From NCBI GenBank assembly GCA_965237405.1, contig OZ250139.1:3162001-3226000 (forward strand): 64,000 nucleotides of DNA. Direction: 5' to 3'. The stretch's first letter is position 1. Each line of letters opens with the position of its first letter. Shown here piece after piece: positions 25,896-34,832 of this stretch. A program made the translations under genes and the position numbers. The notes under the pieces were generated by a model. The model was not told the origin of the DNA and did no database searches. It was given only the letters and a program-made list of their open reading frames with translations. The stretch comes from CAUZIB01 sp963663925. Lineage in GTDB: Bacteria > Acidobacteriota > Vicinamibacteria > Vicinamibacterales > UBA8438.

Positions 25896-27332
25896 ATGTC
25901 CACGGACCTCGCCAACCTAAAATTCACGGCCGACGAGATGCGGCGCATGGGGTACGCCACCATCGAGCGGCTCGTAGACCACATTCTGAGTCTCGAGACG
26001 CAGCCGGCCCGAGGCGACGTGGGCGCGGCGGATCTCTGCCGCCGCCTCCGCGAACCGGCACCCGAACAGGGTGTCGCGTACGAGCCGCTACTCGACCAGT
26101 TGCTCGCCGAGTGGGTGCCGCGGTCTTTTACGGCACCTGGGCCAGGCTATCTCGCCTACATTCCAGGCGGCGGGCTGTATCCCGCGGGGCTGGCGGATCT
26201 GATTGCCGACGTGGTCAATCGCTACACCGGGGTGTGGCTGGCGGCACCAGCGCTCGTTCAGCTCGAATCCAACACGCTCGACTGGCTGCGCGACTGGATG
26301 GAGTTTCCGGCCCAAACGCGCGGGCTGTTCACGACCGGCGGCTCGATGGCGCATTTCAACGCTGTGCTGTGTGCGCGCGAGCAGCATCTCGGCCGGGAGA
26401 TCCGCCCGGGCGTGCTGTACGGCTCGACGCAGATGCATCACTCGATGATCAAGTCTGCCCGGCTGGCCGGCATCATGCCGGACCGGATCCGGACCGTCCC
26501 GGTCGATAAGCAGTTCCGCATGGATGTGGGGGCTCTGGCCGACGCGATTGCTGCGGATCGCCGCGGCGGGCTCCGACCGTTCTGCGTCATGTCGTCGGCC
26601 GGCACCACGAATACGGGCGCGGTCGATCCGTTGAATGCGATCGCTGACCTGTGCGCCCGTGAAGGGCTCTGGCACCACGTGGACGGTGCCTACGGGGCGT
26701 TCTTCTACATGTGTCCGGAGCTTCGGGATCTTATGCCCGGGCTTTCGCGGGCTGATTCCCTCACGCTCGATCCGCACAAGGGCCTGTTCTTGCCATACGG
26801 CACCGGAGCCCTGCTCGTGCGCGACGGCGCTGCGCTGCGCCGGGCGCACGAGGCGACCGCGAGCTACCTGCCAAATCCGCCAGAGGGCGACGATTTTTAC
26901 GACCCGCATCAGTACGGGCCGGAGCTCTCGCGTGGGTTCCCGGGCCTTCGTGTCTGGCTCTGCGTAAAGCTGTACGGCGCAGGGCGGTTCCGGGCCGCCC
27001 TGGAAGAGAAGCGTTCCCTCGCCCTGGAGGCGGCCGCGCGCGTGGCCACAGTCCCCGGGATCGTGATGGTGGCCCCGCCGCAGGTGTCGCTCTTTGCGTT
27101 CCACCTTCGCTGGCCTGGCTCCAGCCTGGTAAAGGAGAACACCGCTACCCAGCTCCTGGTGGAGCGTGTGAACCTTCGGAACCGCGTGATGCTGTCTGGT
27201 GCCGTCGTGGAGGGGAGGTTCCTGGCGCGGGTCTGTGTCCTGAGCTTCCGGACCCGCGCCCGTCACATGGAGGCGTGCGTGACGGATCTGGCGGAGGAGG
27301 CGGCCGCCATTCTGGCGACCGCCTCGGCATGA
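25896..27332 (+). CDS. PLP-dependent group II (aromatic-L-amino-acid-type) decarboxylase
   Basis: A fold-type I PLP enzyme of about 478 residues that removes the carboxyl group from an amino acid. Landmarks are FTADEMRRMGYATIERLVDH, GPGYLAYIPGGGLYPAGLAD, FTTGGSMAHFNAVLCAREQH, YGSTQMHHSMIKSARLAGI, FCVMSSAGTTNTGAVDPLNA, WHHVDGAYGAFFYMCPEL (the D-x-A pyridine-N contact) and SLTLDPHKGLFLPYGTGALL (the Schiff-base lysine in H-K). Related enzymes act on tyrosine, DOPA, tryptophan or aspartate; the substrate cannot be read. I prefer ATG 25896 to 25863 because it lies 9 residues before the first conserved helix. The preceding repeat may carry the promoter. An IS5 copy follows 8 bp after the stop. Confidence 0.9.
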   Translation: MSTDLANLKFTADEMRRMGYATIERLVDHILSLETQPARGDVGAADLCRRLREPAPEQGVAYEPLLDQLLAEWVPRSFTAPGPGYLAYIPGGGLYPAGLADLIADVVNRYTGVWLAAPALVQLESNTLDWLRDWMEFPAQTRGLFTTGGSMAHFNAVLCAREQHLGREIRPGVLYGSTQMHHSMIKSARLAGIMPDRIRTVPVDKQFRMDVGALADAIAADRRGGLRPFCVMSSAGTTNTGAVDPLNAIADLCAREGLWHHVDGAYGAFFYMCPELRDLMPGLSRADSLTLDPHKGLFLPYGTGALLVRDGAALRRAHEATASYLPNPPEGDDFYDPHQYGPELSRGFPGLRVWLCVKLYGAGRFRAALEEKRSLALEAAARVATVPGIVMVAPPQVSLFAFHLRWPGSSLVKENTATQLLVERVNLRNRVMLSGAVVEGRFLARVCVLSFRTRARHMEACVTDLAEEAAAILATASA

Positions 27333-27340
27333 CACGACGG

Positions 27341-28422
27341 GGCGTTGTTGCACGAATCGTGACTGGCCCGCACGATGCCCACCGACAGGATCCTTACCTG
27401 TCGAGGCGATACGACACTGGTCGGCCGAGGGCGGTCATCCGATTGAGGATCGCACAGCCGAGGACGACCTCACTCCCCTGCCCGACTGGGCTCCGGGCCC
27501 GGAGGCCATCTCCGATAATGGACGTGTATCGGAAGAACGTGTTCTCCACCCGACCCTGACGATGGTACCCTGACACCTTCTTCCAGCGGCGCCGGCCGAG
27601 CGTCTTCACCAACATGATCGTCCGATCCCGCGCGGGCGACCGCGGGCCGTGACCAGAGACGTTCGCCGTCCTGGCCGGTGGGATGACGACCGTCGCACCC
27701 CGCGCCGTCGCCGTTTCGTAGACGGCGACCGTGTCAGAGGCGGCGTCAGCGGTGACGCGCACGAGAGGGCCCTCGACCGCAGTGAGCAGATCCACGGCGG
27801 TGGTCGCATCGTCACCCGTCTTCTCGGTTAGCGTGTGGACACGGATCACACCTGACTGATCGACGCCACGGTGGAGCTTCCGCCAGCCACGCCGGCCGCA
27901 ACCACCGTGTGTCGCGGCCGCCCACTCCCCTGCCCCGACGATGGACAGACCCGTACTGTCACGCACGAGATGAAGGCTCTCGCCGGGCGGGACCGGCCGC
28001 AGACGGCGCCGCAGATGCTGACTGCGCCGAGAGAGCGGCGTCTAGTCGGGAACGGAGAGGTCGAGACGCATGATCCCGAACAGCGCGTGCAGGAACCCTT
28101 CGGCCTGGCGCAGCGGGAGATGGTAGATGAGCCGCAGGGTCAGAGCGGTCTCGATGGCGAGATCCGAGTCGCGCCGCTGCCCACCCCGCCGGCCGCTCCG
28201 CCTGGCCGTCCAGGCAGCGATCGCTTCCGAGGACACCCACACCGTCACATCACCGCGGCGAACGAGGGCCTGGTTATAGGCCGGCCAGTTCGCCACGCGA
28301 TACTGCGTCTTATACGTGGGATGGACCTTCGACTGCATCCCGGTAGTGTGGCTCCTGCGGAGGGTCACGAGAAGTGCGGGCCACGCCGCCCCACCCACAG
28401 TGGTTCTTCATGCAACAACGCC
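27341..28422 (-). mobile_element. IS5-group element, fullest copy (1,082 bp)
   Basis: Terminal inverted repeats GGCGTTGTTGCAC (left) and GTGCAACAACGCC-like TGCAACAACGCC (right) bound the element. One transposase lies on the minus strand. Fragments of the same element occur at 19598, 20348, 30673, 51905 and 52240, and a degenerate end at 23436. The insertion cut the N-terminus of an IS110 transposase on its right. Confidence 0.9.
27394..28398 (-). pseudogene. IS5-group DDE transposase, frameshifted
   Basis: N-terminal frame 28042-28398: MQSKVHPTYKTQYRVANWPA, NQALVRRGDVTVWVSSEAIA, SDLAIETALTLRLIYHLPLR and ending near DLSVPD. C-terminal frame 27394-27966: RDSTGLSIVGAGEWAAATHG (first catalytic D), GPLVRVTADAASDTVAVYET (second D), RSPARDRTIMLVKTLGRRRW and RVENTFFRYTSIIGDGLRAR (E). 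The frames meet out of phase around 27970-28040. The order of motifs matches the in-frame transposase at 53920-54864. Confidence 0.85.
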
Positions 28423-28423
28423 G

Positions 28424-29288
28424 CGCCGGCCTGGCACGGGCGGTGCGCCGCGCGGGGCATCGGGTTGTAGCAGTGAATCGGGGCGACCGGCGCACGCGAC
28501 GTGCCGCCGGCCAGTCCGACACCCTCGACGCGGAGGTCGCCGCGCGGTCCGTACTGGCGGGGCAGTCGACGGCCATCCCGCAGACCGCGGACGGTGCCGT
28601 CGAGATGATGCGCCAGCTGAAGATCACGCGGGACACCGCAGTGAAGGCGCGCACCACGGCGATGCACACGCTGAAGCAGATCGTCGGGCACGCCCCGCCG
28701 GCACTGCGAGAAGCCCTCCACGCCCTCACCGATCACGGCCTGCGCACGCGCGGCGCCGGACGCCGACCGGGCCCCATCGACACGCCCACCGCGTCCGCCA
28801 AGTACACCCTCCGGGCCCTCGCCCGCCGCTGGATGGCTCTCACCGAAGAAATGGCGCTACACGACCAGCACCTCGCGCGCCGCACGACCGAAACATCACC
28901 GACCCTCCGTGAGGGCTTCGGGGTGGGCGCCCACACCGCGGCCGAACTGCTGATCGTCTTCGGCGACCATCCCGACCGGATTCGTTCGGACGCCGCCGTC
29001 GCGACGCGCTGCGGTGCGTGTCCGCTCCCAGCCTCGTCCGGGATGACCACCGGCCGGCACCGGCTCAATCGGGGCGGCCACCGCCACGCCAACGCCGCCC
29101 TTGATCGCGCCGTCATCGTCTGCATGCGGTACCATCAGCCGACCGTTGATGACGTCGCCCGCCGCACGGCGGACGGCCGAACCAAACGGGAGATCATCCG
29201 GTGCCTGAAACGTTTTCTCGCTCGCGAGATCTACCAGCGCGTCATGACCGATTTTCGCGCTCGCCAAGAGCTCATCCAGGCCGCCTGA
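28424..29288 (+). pseudogene. IS110-family transposase, N-terminally truncated
   Basis: From GLARAVRRAGHRVVAVNRGD to the end it parallels the intact IS110 transposases at 41654 and 44029 (RRTRRAAGQSDTLDAEVAAR, AVEMMRQLKITRDTAVKART, FGVGAHTAAELLIVFGDHPD, ACPLPASSGMTTGRHRLNRG). The first 80 or so residues, with the D-x-H-K start of the RuvC-like DEDD domain, are missing because an IS5 copy ends at 28422. The sequence AGTGTCTTGACATATC-like end lies at 29290-29315. Inactive. Confidence 0.9.
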
Positions 29289-29458
29289 ACGCGTGTCTTG
29301 ACATATCGGGGCGTCAGTGCCACGCAGACAGTGTCGGGAGCTTGAAGCGAGGGCCACGAACACATCCAGCCCACGCGGAAGGTCGCTTGGTGTATAACGG
29401 TGCCGACTGGGACGGCCAAAATGGAAATCCCGAGTAATACCTCATGATTGATTGGCTT

Positions 29459-29466
29459 AAGGAGGT
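29459..29466 (+). promoter_or_regulatory. Strong ribosome binding site for the AlkA-like gene
   Basis: AAGGAGGT lies 10 bp upstream of the ATG at 29477 and decides that start over the ATG at 29444. Confidence 0.75.
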
Positions 29467-29476
29467 CATCTTCGCG

Positions 29477-30097
29477 ATGAAACCGACCACGATCGAGATG
29501 AGGGCGCTGAAGCGCAGGGATCCCGTTCTCGCGAAGGCCATGAACGGCCTCCCACCCTTTCCGGACTTTCCGGTTGGGAAGCTGCGCGGCTCGTACTTCC
29601 ACGCCTTGGCCCGCTCCATCATTTACCAACAGCTTGCGACTGCCGCCGCCGCCACCATCTACGGTCGTGTCAGGAGTCTGACGCCGGGGCCTCGCTTCCC
29701 TGCGCCCGAGCACGTACTGGCGTTGTCTGACAAGGAGCTTCGAGGGGCTGGCCTCTCGGGGAATAAGGCGCGAGCGCTGAAGGATCTCGCGGAGAAGACC
29801 GTGAGCGGGAAGCTCGGACTGAGGAGTATCGGGCGCCTCGCGGACGATGAGGTCACCCGGAGGCTCACGACAGTTTGGGGCGTCGGAAAATGGACGACAC
29901 AGATGTTTCTCATCTTTAAGCTCGGTCGACCCGACGTGATGCCTGCCGGGGATCTCGGGGTTCAGGAAGGCCTTCGGATCCTGGACGGGCTGGACGAGCG
30001 TCCAACGCCGGAAATCCTCATGGCCCGCTCCGAAGTGTGGCATCCACTTCGGAGCCTCGCAGCGTGGTATCTGTGGCGTCTCACGGACGAGCCATGA
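29477..30097 (+). CDS. DNA-3-methyladenine glycosylase II-like (HhH-GPD) protein
   Basis: The 206-residue base-excision glycosylase removes alkylated bases. The N-terminal helix FHALARSIIYQQLATAAAAT (about residues 40-60) and the helix-hairpin-helix TVWGVGKWTTQMFLIFKLGR precede the catalytic aspartate in VMPAGDLGVQEGLRILDG. The final PLRSLAAWYLWRL is typical of the short AlkA/MAG-type enzymes. The protein lacks the N-terminal AlkA domain, as do many soil-bacterial relatives. It is a stand-alone cargo gene 150 bp after an IS110 remnant. Confidence 0.9.
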   Translation: MKPTTIEMRALKRRDPVLAKAMNGLPPFPDFPVGKLRGSYFHALARSIIYQQLATAAAATIYGRVRSLTPGPRFPAPEHVLALSDKELRGAGLSGNKARALKDLAEKTVSGKLGLRSIGRLADDEVTRRLTTVWGVGKWTTQMFLIFKLGRPDVMPAGDLGVQEGLRILDGLDERPTPEILMARSEVWHPLRSLAAWYLWRLTDEP

Positions 30098-30193
30098 TGC
30101 GGCGGCCTGTGATCTCTTTACCGTCGGAGTCAGTGAGACCACACGGGCCTGAAGCACAAGAGACACTTCCGAGCCACGGGAGAGAGGAGCTCG

Positions 30194-30673
30194 ATGCGCA
30201 AGGAGGCCAGTAAGAGCAGCAACTCGGAGACCCTGAGGCATCGAGTCTTGCCAGCGGTGGCCGAAGCGTCGTCAGCTCATGACCATGCGGTCATCTTGTT
30301 CGACGGAACGTGCGCGTTTTGCGAGGGGGCGGTGAAGTTCATTGCTCGCCGCGACCCTGCTGAGTATTTCAAGTACAGCGCGTCGCAGTCGCCCACAGCC
30401 GCTGCGTTGCTCGCGCCGTATGGCATCGGCCGCGAGACGGCCCGTAGCATCGTGCTCATTGAGGCTGGGCAGGTCTATCTGCGGTCGACGGCCTCGCTAC
30501 GGATTGCGAGTCGCCTGCCGTTTCCGTGGAGTCTCGCTGGCGCGTTGCTGGTCGTCCCACGCCCACTGCGCGACGTGGTCTACCGTGTCGTCGCGGCCGT
30601 ACGCCAGCGGCTGGCCGGTTCATCAAATGCGTGCGAGGTGCCCCCGCCCGAGATCCGCCGGCGGCTCGTGTAG
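30194..30673 (+). CDS. DCC-family thiol-disulfide oxidoreductase (DUF393)
   Basis: The family motif VILFDGTCAFCEGAVKFIAR holds the D-x-x-C-x-x-C active site. It is followed by FKYSASQSPTAAALLAPYGI, SIVLIEAGQVYLRSTASLRI and LPFPWSLAGALLVVPRPLRD. About 30 residues before the motif look unconserved, so the true start may be later (GTG or ATG near VAEASSAHDHAV). The stop TAG shares its last base with the left terminal repeat of the next IS5 fragment, so the native C-terminus may have been cut by it. Function: a thioredoxin-like redox role in the cytoplasm. Confidence 0.85.
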   Translation: MRKEASKSSNSETLRHRVLPAVAEASSAHDHAVILFDGTCAFCEGAVKFIARRDPAEYFKYSASQSPTAAALLAPYGIGRETARSIVLIEAGQVYLRSTASLRIASRLPFPWSLAGALLVVPRPLRDVVYRVVAAVRQRLAGSSNACEVPPPEIRRRLV

Positions 30674-31240
30674 GCATTGTTGCACGAATCGTCACGGGCC
30701 CGCACGATGCCCACCGACAGGATCCTCACCGGTCGATTCGATATGACACTGGTCGGCCGAGCTCGGTCATCCGATTGAGGACCGCACAGCCGAGGACGAC
30801 CTCACTCCCCTGCCCAGCTGGACTCCGGGCGCGAAGGCCATCGCCGATGATGGACGTGTCGCGGAAGAACGTGTTCTCCACCCGGCTCTGACGATGGTAC
30901 CCTGACACCTGCTTCCAACGGCGCCGGCCGAGCTGCTTCACCACCGTGATCGTCCGATCCCGCGCGGGCGACCGCGGGCCGTGGCCAGAGACGGTCGCCG
31001 TCCTGGCCGGTGGGCTGATGACCGTCGCACCCCGCGCCGTCGCAGTCTCGTAGACGGCGACCGTGTCATAGGCGGCGTCAGCGGTGACGCGCACGAGAGG
31101 ACCATCGACCGCGATGAGTAAATCGAGGGCGGTGGTCGCATCATCACCCGTCGCCTCGGTCAGCGTGTGGACGAGGATCGCGCCTGACTGATCGACGCCA
31201 CGGTGGAGCTTCCGCCAGCCACGCCGGCCGCGGCCACCGC
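30673..31240 (-). mobile_element. IS5-group element, left-end fragment (C-terminal transposase half)
   Basis: Starts GGCATTGTTGCACGAATCGT (one change in the terminal repeat) and encodes, on the minus strand, GWRKLHRGVDQSGAILVHTL through RVENTFFRDTSIIGDGLRAR. It is cut at 31240 by the left terminal repeat of the integrase-core element, so that element inserted into it or replaced its right half. Confidence 0.9.
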
Positions 31241-32404
31241 GTAAGGTGCGTTTAATCGGCCGACCGCTCATGCGGCCTCCCGGTGGTAGAAATTGAGCCA
31301 TCCGCCCAGACGCTCCCGCCGCTGCACGTCGGCGGCCAGGCTCACCGGCGGTGGCGGTCGTTGCAGGAGCTGGTTGTCGAGTCCCTGGTGGTTTCGCTCA
31401 CGATGGTCGTGGTCGACGTCCTCGCCCACGAGGAGACGCAGGGGCCCTTCGCCGAGGGGGACGACGCGACTGAGACATTCCCCTTGAATAGAGCGGACGA
31501 ACCGCTCGGCATACGCGTTGAGATTGGGACTCTTCGGCGGGAGACGGATCGGCTGGACACCCCCGCCCTCCAGGATCTCGCCACAACCCCGCGTGGAGAG
31601 CGGGTCGCGGTCGTGAATCAGATAGCGGGCGCGTCGCAAGCAGCTCTCGACCTGGTCCGTCACATTGCGGGCCCTCTGCTCCATCCACGTGCCGTACGGC
31701 TGCGGATGGATCCCGGCGATGGGCACGCGGCGGGACTGCAGCGCGATCACGAAGAAGACCAGGTACCGCTGGAGCCCGGCCAGCGTGAGCACCTCGACGG
31801 TGAACAGATCGCAGGCCGTGCGGCCCTCCCAGGGCGCCTGCAGGAACGTCTTCCAGGGCATGCGCCGGCTCCGCTCGGGAGCCGGGTCGATCCCGTGGTC
31901 GTGCAGGATCCGCTTCACCGGGGTCCGAGCGATCTCGTGGCCGAGGTGCGAGAGCGCCCCGCGGATCCGTGTGTCCCCCCACTGGGGATGCTCGACCGCC
32001 ATCCGGACCACGAGCGCGGCCACGTCACGGCACGTCATCGGCGGGCCTCGACCGCGGCGGGCGCTGCCGTCGGATGTCTGGGCGATCAATCTCCGGTACC
32101 AGCGGAGAATCGTGTCAGGCGTAACGATGTCGGCGACCTGCATCAAGACGCGCCGGCCGAGTTGCTGGCCGCGCACGGCGCGTCGACGGCGTTGGGCATC
32201 GGTCCGGCGAAGCGGCCGAGGGCCCAGGTGCTCCCGGAGGACCCGATTCTCCTCCCGGAGATACGCGATCAGATCGTCTTGGTGGCGGTTCACCCAGCCA
32301 GCGAACGTGAGAACGAGGAACTGGAGCACAGGCGGCATGGCCTGAGATTACTTGGAAGACTCGACCATCACTGACCGGACCTCGGCCCATTAAACGCACC
32401 TTAC
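31241..32404 (-). mobile_element. Integrase-core insertion sequence, copy A (1,164 bp)
   Basis: Inverted ends GTAAGGTGCGTTTAAT (left) and ATTAAACGCACCTTAC (right) flank one long transposase gene. Copy B lies at 35983-37147, a truncated copy at 51344-51891 and a C-terminal relic at 19743-19914. Confidence 0.9.
31268..32338 (-). CDS. Integrase-core (rve, DDE) transposase of copy A
   Basis: The 356-residue protein has an N-terminal coiled segment (DDLIAYLREENRVLREHLGP), a helix-turn-helix (DTILRWYRRLIAQ, PMTCRDVAALVVRMAVEHPQ), and an rve catalytic core: TACDLFTVEVLTLAGLQRYL (first D), YLIHDRDPLSTRGCGEILEG (second D) and PNLNAYAERFVRSIQGECLS (E). The frame is uninterrupted. The C-terminus DHDHRERNHQGLDNQLL resembles that of IS3/IS481-like transposases. 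Likely still functional. Confidence 0.9.
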   Translation of the reverse strand: MPPVLQFLVLTFAGWVNRHQDDLIAYLREENRVLREHLGPRPLRRTDAQRRRRAVRGQQLGRRVLMQVADIVTPDTILRWYRRLIAQTSDGSARRGRGPPMTCRDVAALVVRMAVEHPQWGDTRIRGALSHLGHEIARTPVKRILHDHGIDPAPERSRRMPWKTFLQAPWEGRTACDLFTVEVLTLAGLQRYLVFFVIALQSRRVPIAGIHPQPYGTWMEQRARNVTDQVESCLRRARYLIHDRDPLSTRGCGEILEGGGVQPIRLPPKSPNLNAYAERFVRSIQGECLSRVVPLGEGPLRLLVGEDVDHDHRERNHQGLDNQLLQRPPPPVSLAADVQRRERLGGWLNFYHREAA

Positions 32405-32545
32405 GGGGTCTCGATGGCCAGCGCCGGGAGCATGCGAATCTCAACCGCGCGGGTCACGCCCTCGTCGCCCGCTTCACCGCGCGCTGGTAGGCACCTGCAC
32501 CGCCTCGACCCTCGCCATTATGTCGCAAACGACCGTTTACGACAC

Positions 32546-33163
32546 ATGCTGATCGGCTATGCCCGCGTCTCAAAGGCGGACGGCTCCCAGTCGCTGGACC
32601 TGCAGCGCGACGCGCTACGGGCCGAGGGCGTCGACGCGGTCAACGTCTACCACGACTTCGCGTCCGGCGTCCGCGACGACCGCCCGGGACTCGACAGCTG
32701 CGTGCGCGCCCTGAGGACGGGCGACGTGCTCGTCGTCTGGAAGCTCGACCGCCTCGGCCGCAACCTCGCCCACCTGGTCAACACCGTGCAGAACCTGTCG
32801 GTCCGCGGCGTGGGCCTGCGGGTGCTCACCGGGCAAGGCGCGCAGATCGACACCACCACGGCGGCCGGCCGCCTCGTATTCGGCATCTTCGCGGCGCTGG
32901 CCGAGTTCGAGCGGGAGCTGATCCGCGAACGCACCCTGGCTGGGCTCACGGCCGCGCGGGCGCGCAGACGCCACGGCGGTAGGACGTTCGCGCTGTCGAA
33001 AGCCCAGGTGCGGCTGGCCCAGGCCGCGATGGCGCACCGCGACACCTCCGTGTCCGCGCTCTGCCGCGAACTCGGGATCACCCCCCGTGACGCTCTACCG
33101 GTACGTCGGGCCGCAGGGCCAGTTGCGCGAGCAAGGCGAGAAGGTCCTCGCCCCTTGATCTGA
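32546..33163 (+). pseudogene. Serine recombinase/resolvase, frameshifted at a C6 run near its end
   Basis: From ATG 32546: MLIGYARVSKADGSQSLDLQ (catalytic Ser in Y-A-R-V-S), GDVLVVWKLDRLGRNLAHLV (R-x-x-L-x-R arginines), RLVFGIFAALAEFERELIRE and a C-terminal HTH. At 33081-33086 there is a run of six C. With five C the frame would continue TPVTLYRYVGPQGQLREQGE and stop at a TGA near 33158, matching the usual resolvase HTH end; as read, the tail is RDALPVRRAAGPVAR. The catalytic domain is intact. The one-base excess in a homopolymer is either a sequencing error or a real late frameshift. Confidence 0.85.
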
Positions 33164-33187
33164 GCTGCTGGCCAGTGGCCCTCGCGC

Positions 33188-33307
33188 ATGGGCGGGGACC
33201 GAGCGTCAGCGGTGCTGTTGGATCTGCTCAAGGACTGGGAGATCGCGGCCGTGTCACACGGCTTCCGCTCTACTTTCCGGGACTGGGCGTGTAGACTCTC
33301 GCGAAAC
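33188..33307 (+). pseudogene. C-terminal fragment of a phage integrase
   Basis: The frame encodes AVLLDLLKDWEIAAVSHGFR followed by STFRDWA, the H-G-F-R-S-T-F-R-D-W box (second histidine/arginine site) of P4-type tyrosine recombinases. It then runs in frame into the next gene. The tyrosine-bearing end is missing. Confidence 0.65.
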
Positions 33308-33781
33308 ATGCTTCACGCCGTTCTCCATGGCAAGCTCGATGAATCGTTACCGGAACCAGATCGACTTGAAGATGCTCTGACTTCCACGGTGTTCGGTGCA
33401 TTGGTGTGGACCGGCTCGTGGGATCTGCTCGCTCGCTGGTTGCGGGTAGGTGTTTCGGGCGACAACGACGGAACCTTTGCGGGCAGATGGGATTGCTGGT
33501 TTTGGCCACGGATGGCGTTCGCCGAGCCAGACGTTCTTCTTCGGCTTGATGGCGCGCTGGTCGTCGTTGAAGCGAAGTATCGATCCGATCGACATGATGT
33601 CGCCGTGGACGTCACGGGTGACCCAAACTGCGGGGATCAACTTGTCCGGCAGTTTCGAAGCATCACCACCCCGTCCGAAGAACGAATGCAGTACGCCGAG
33701 TCCATCGAACAGGCCATTCGGCGGTGCCAGCTTGTACTCGTCATGCTCAATGTCCGTGCGTCTCTGGCGTGTGGAGATTGA
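33308..33781 (+). CDS. PD-(D/E)XK-like nuclease domain protein, unknown family
   Basis: From ATG 33308 (MLHAVLHGKLDESLPEPDRL) the 157-residue product has EDALTSTVFGALVWTGSWDL and then FAEPDVLLRLDGALVVVEAK, which fits the P-D-x(n)-(D/E)-x-K catalytic core of restriction-type nucleases: P-D at residues about 79-80, E-A-K about 95-97. The same frame runs upstream into the integrase fragment, but the protein start is probably here. It ends QLVLVMLNVRASLACGD*; frames downstream of 33781 suggest the C-terminus may have been cut short. A role in DNA defence or in element maintenance is inferred only from the motif and the mobile surroundings. Confidence 0.6.
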   Translation: MLHAVLHGKLDESLPEPDRLEDALTSTVFGALVWTGSWDLLARWLRVGVSGDNDGTFAGRWDCWFWPRMAFAEPDVLLRLDGALVVVEAKYRSDRHDVAVDVTGDPNCGDQLVRQFRSITTPSEERMQYAESIEQAIRRCQLVLVMLNVRASLACGD

Positions 33782-34310
33782 TGAGAATGGCCCTGGTTCG
33801 ATGTCGCAGTCACGGGAAGCCGAGTGGAAAGGTTCACCAATACTCCGACGCACCATACGAGCCAGCGGGACATCCATCCAGCGGGCTGATCTGCGGGCTG
33901 TGCCAAGAACCCTGTTTTGTGTGACTGAATGCTGACGAGGAAAACACCTACCATGACGGGGCACGCATCTTTAAGCTGCCGACAGGATCCGTCAAGGTCC
34001 GCGTCAAATGAGCGATGGTTGGCGCGCTTTTTGGAAGGGAACTAGACTGGCCCGAACGAAGAAAATACCCGTACAAAAGTTTGGGCGCGACGGTTGAGAC
34101 CCATCGCGCCCGAAGCAGAAAGGAAGGCACTCACGATGCCATCCCCCACCGACCGCAATCTTACCGCTCTGCCAACCGACGTCGTCAACCCGCCGCGCGG
34201 CGATCGCCGCCGCCAGACGCGACACTTCACGCAGCTCGACCAGGTGACGCAGCTCGTCGCCGCGCGCGAGGCCGACGCCGAGAGGAAAGGTCGTTTAAGG
34301 AGAAATACGA
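33782..34310. other. Unassigned region with a partial ORF at 34136
   Basis: No family is confidently recognised. A plus-strand frame from ATG 34136 (MPSPTDRNLTALPTDVVNPP, then TRHFTQLDQVTQLVAAREAD) has protein-like character for about 50 codons and then loses it near 34290, where a new SD and start occur. It recalls N-termini of plasmid replication initiators, but I cannot support that further. Confidence 0.35.
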
Positions 34311-34713
34311 ATGCAGGAACTGGAAGGTGCAGGTACGCCGTTAGTGGAAAAAAAGAATGGATTACTTCAGGCTATATGCTCCAGGTGTGCAAAGGATCCG
34401 ATAGACGTGGAATCCGATGACCGGTTCAAGGATAAACAATCAGATGTGACCCACAACTGCTATAAGCCTGGATCTCCAGAACGGGCAGTCGCCGCTGGTT
34501 CGGTATCTCGACCGACGCGTGATAGAAGAATGCGGGATCTTCAGTCCCGCGATGTTGATGGCCTTGAAGCACGCCCAGCCGTGGCTCAGGAAGGGGTCCC
34601 CTCGCCGCGTGCTCTGTGAAGGACTGCTGACATTCGCGATTTCGGTCCATGCCCTTCATGAGCTGTTCTGTTCCAACTTCATGGCCTTCGGGCAGCGATT
34701 CGAAAAACACTGA
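34311..34713 (+). pseudogene. Hypothetical protein of about 134 residues, frameshifted
   Basis: A strong SD (TTTAAGGAGAAAT) precedes ATG 34311. The first frame gives MQELEGAGTPLVEKKNGLLQ and AICSRCAKDPIDVESDDRFK, with a C-x-x-C pair, up to about 34455. After one base shift the second frame continues ISLDLQNGQSPLVRYLDRRV, IEECGIFSPAMLMALKHAQP and WLRKGSPRRVLCEGLLTFAI to a TGA at 34711-34713. Both parts read as real protein. The DNA is more AT-rich than its neighbours, which suggests transfer. I do not recognise the family. Confidence 0.5.
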
Positions 34714-34832
34714 CACTCATACAAGAAGAACGAGATGGAACCATTTCTTTGGACGATTCTCGCGCAACCGTCAATCTTTACCACGACCGTGCCGCCGTCT
34801 GGCAAAGACGTGTCGATCTGGTACAAAACACG

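Noticed and set aside
26088..27353. 421-codon minus-strand ORF
   Set aside because: Antisense of the PLP decarboxylase.
31283..32374. 363-codon plus-strand ORF, and similar at 36116-37069
   Set aside because: Antisense of the integrase-core transposases; the opposite strand has all catalytic motifs.
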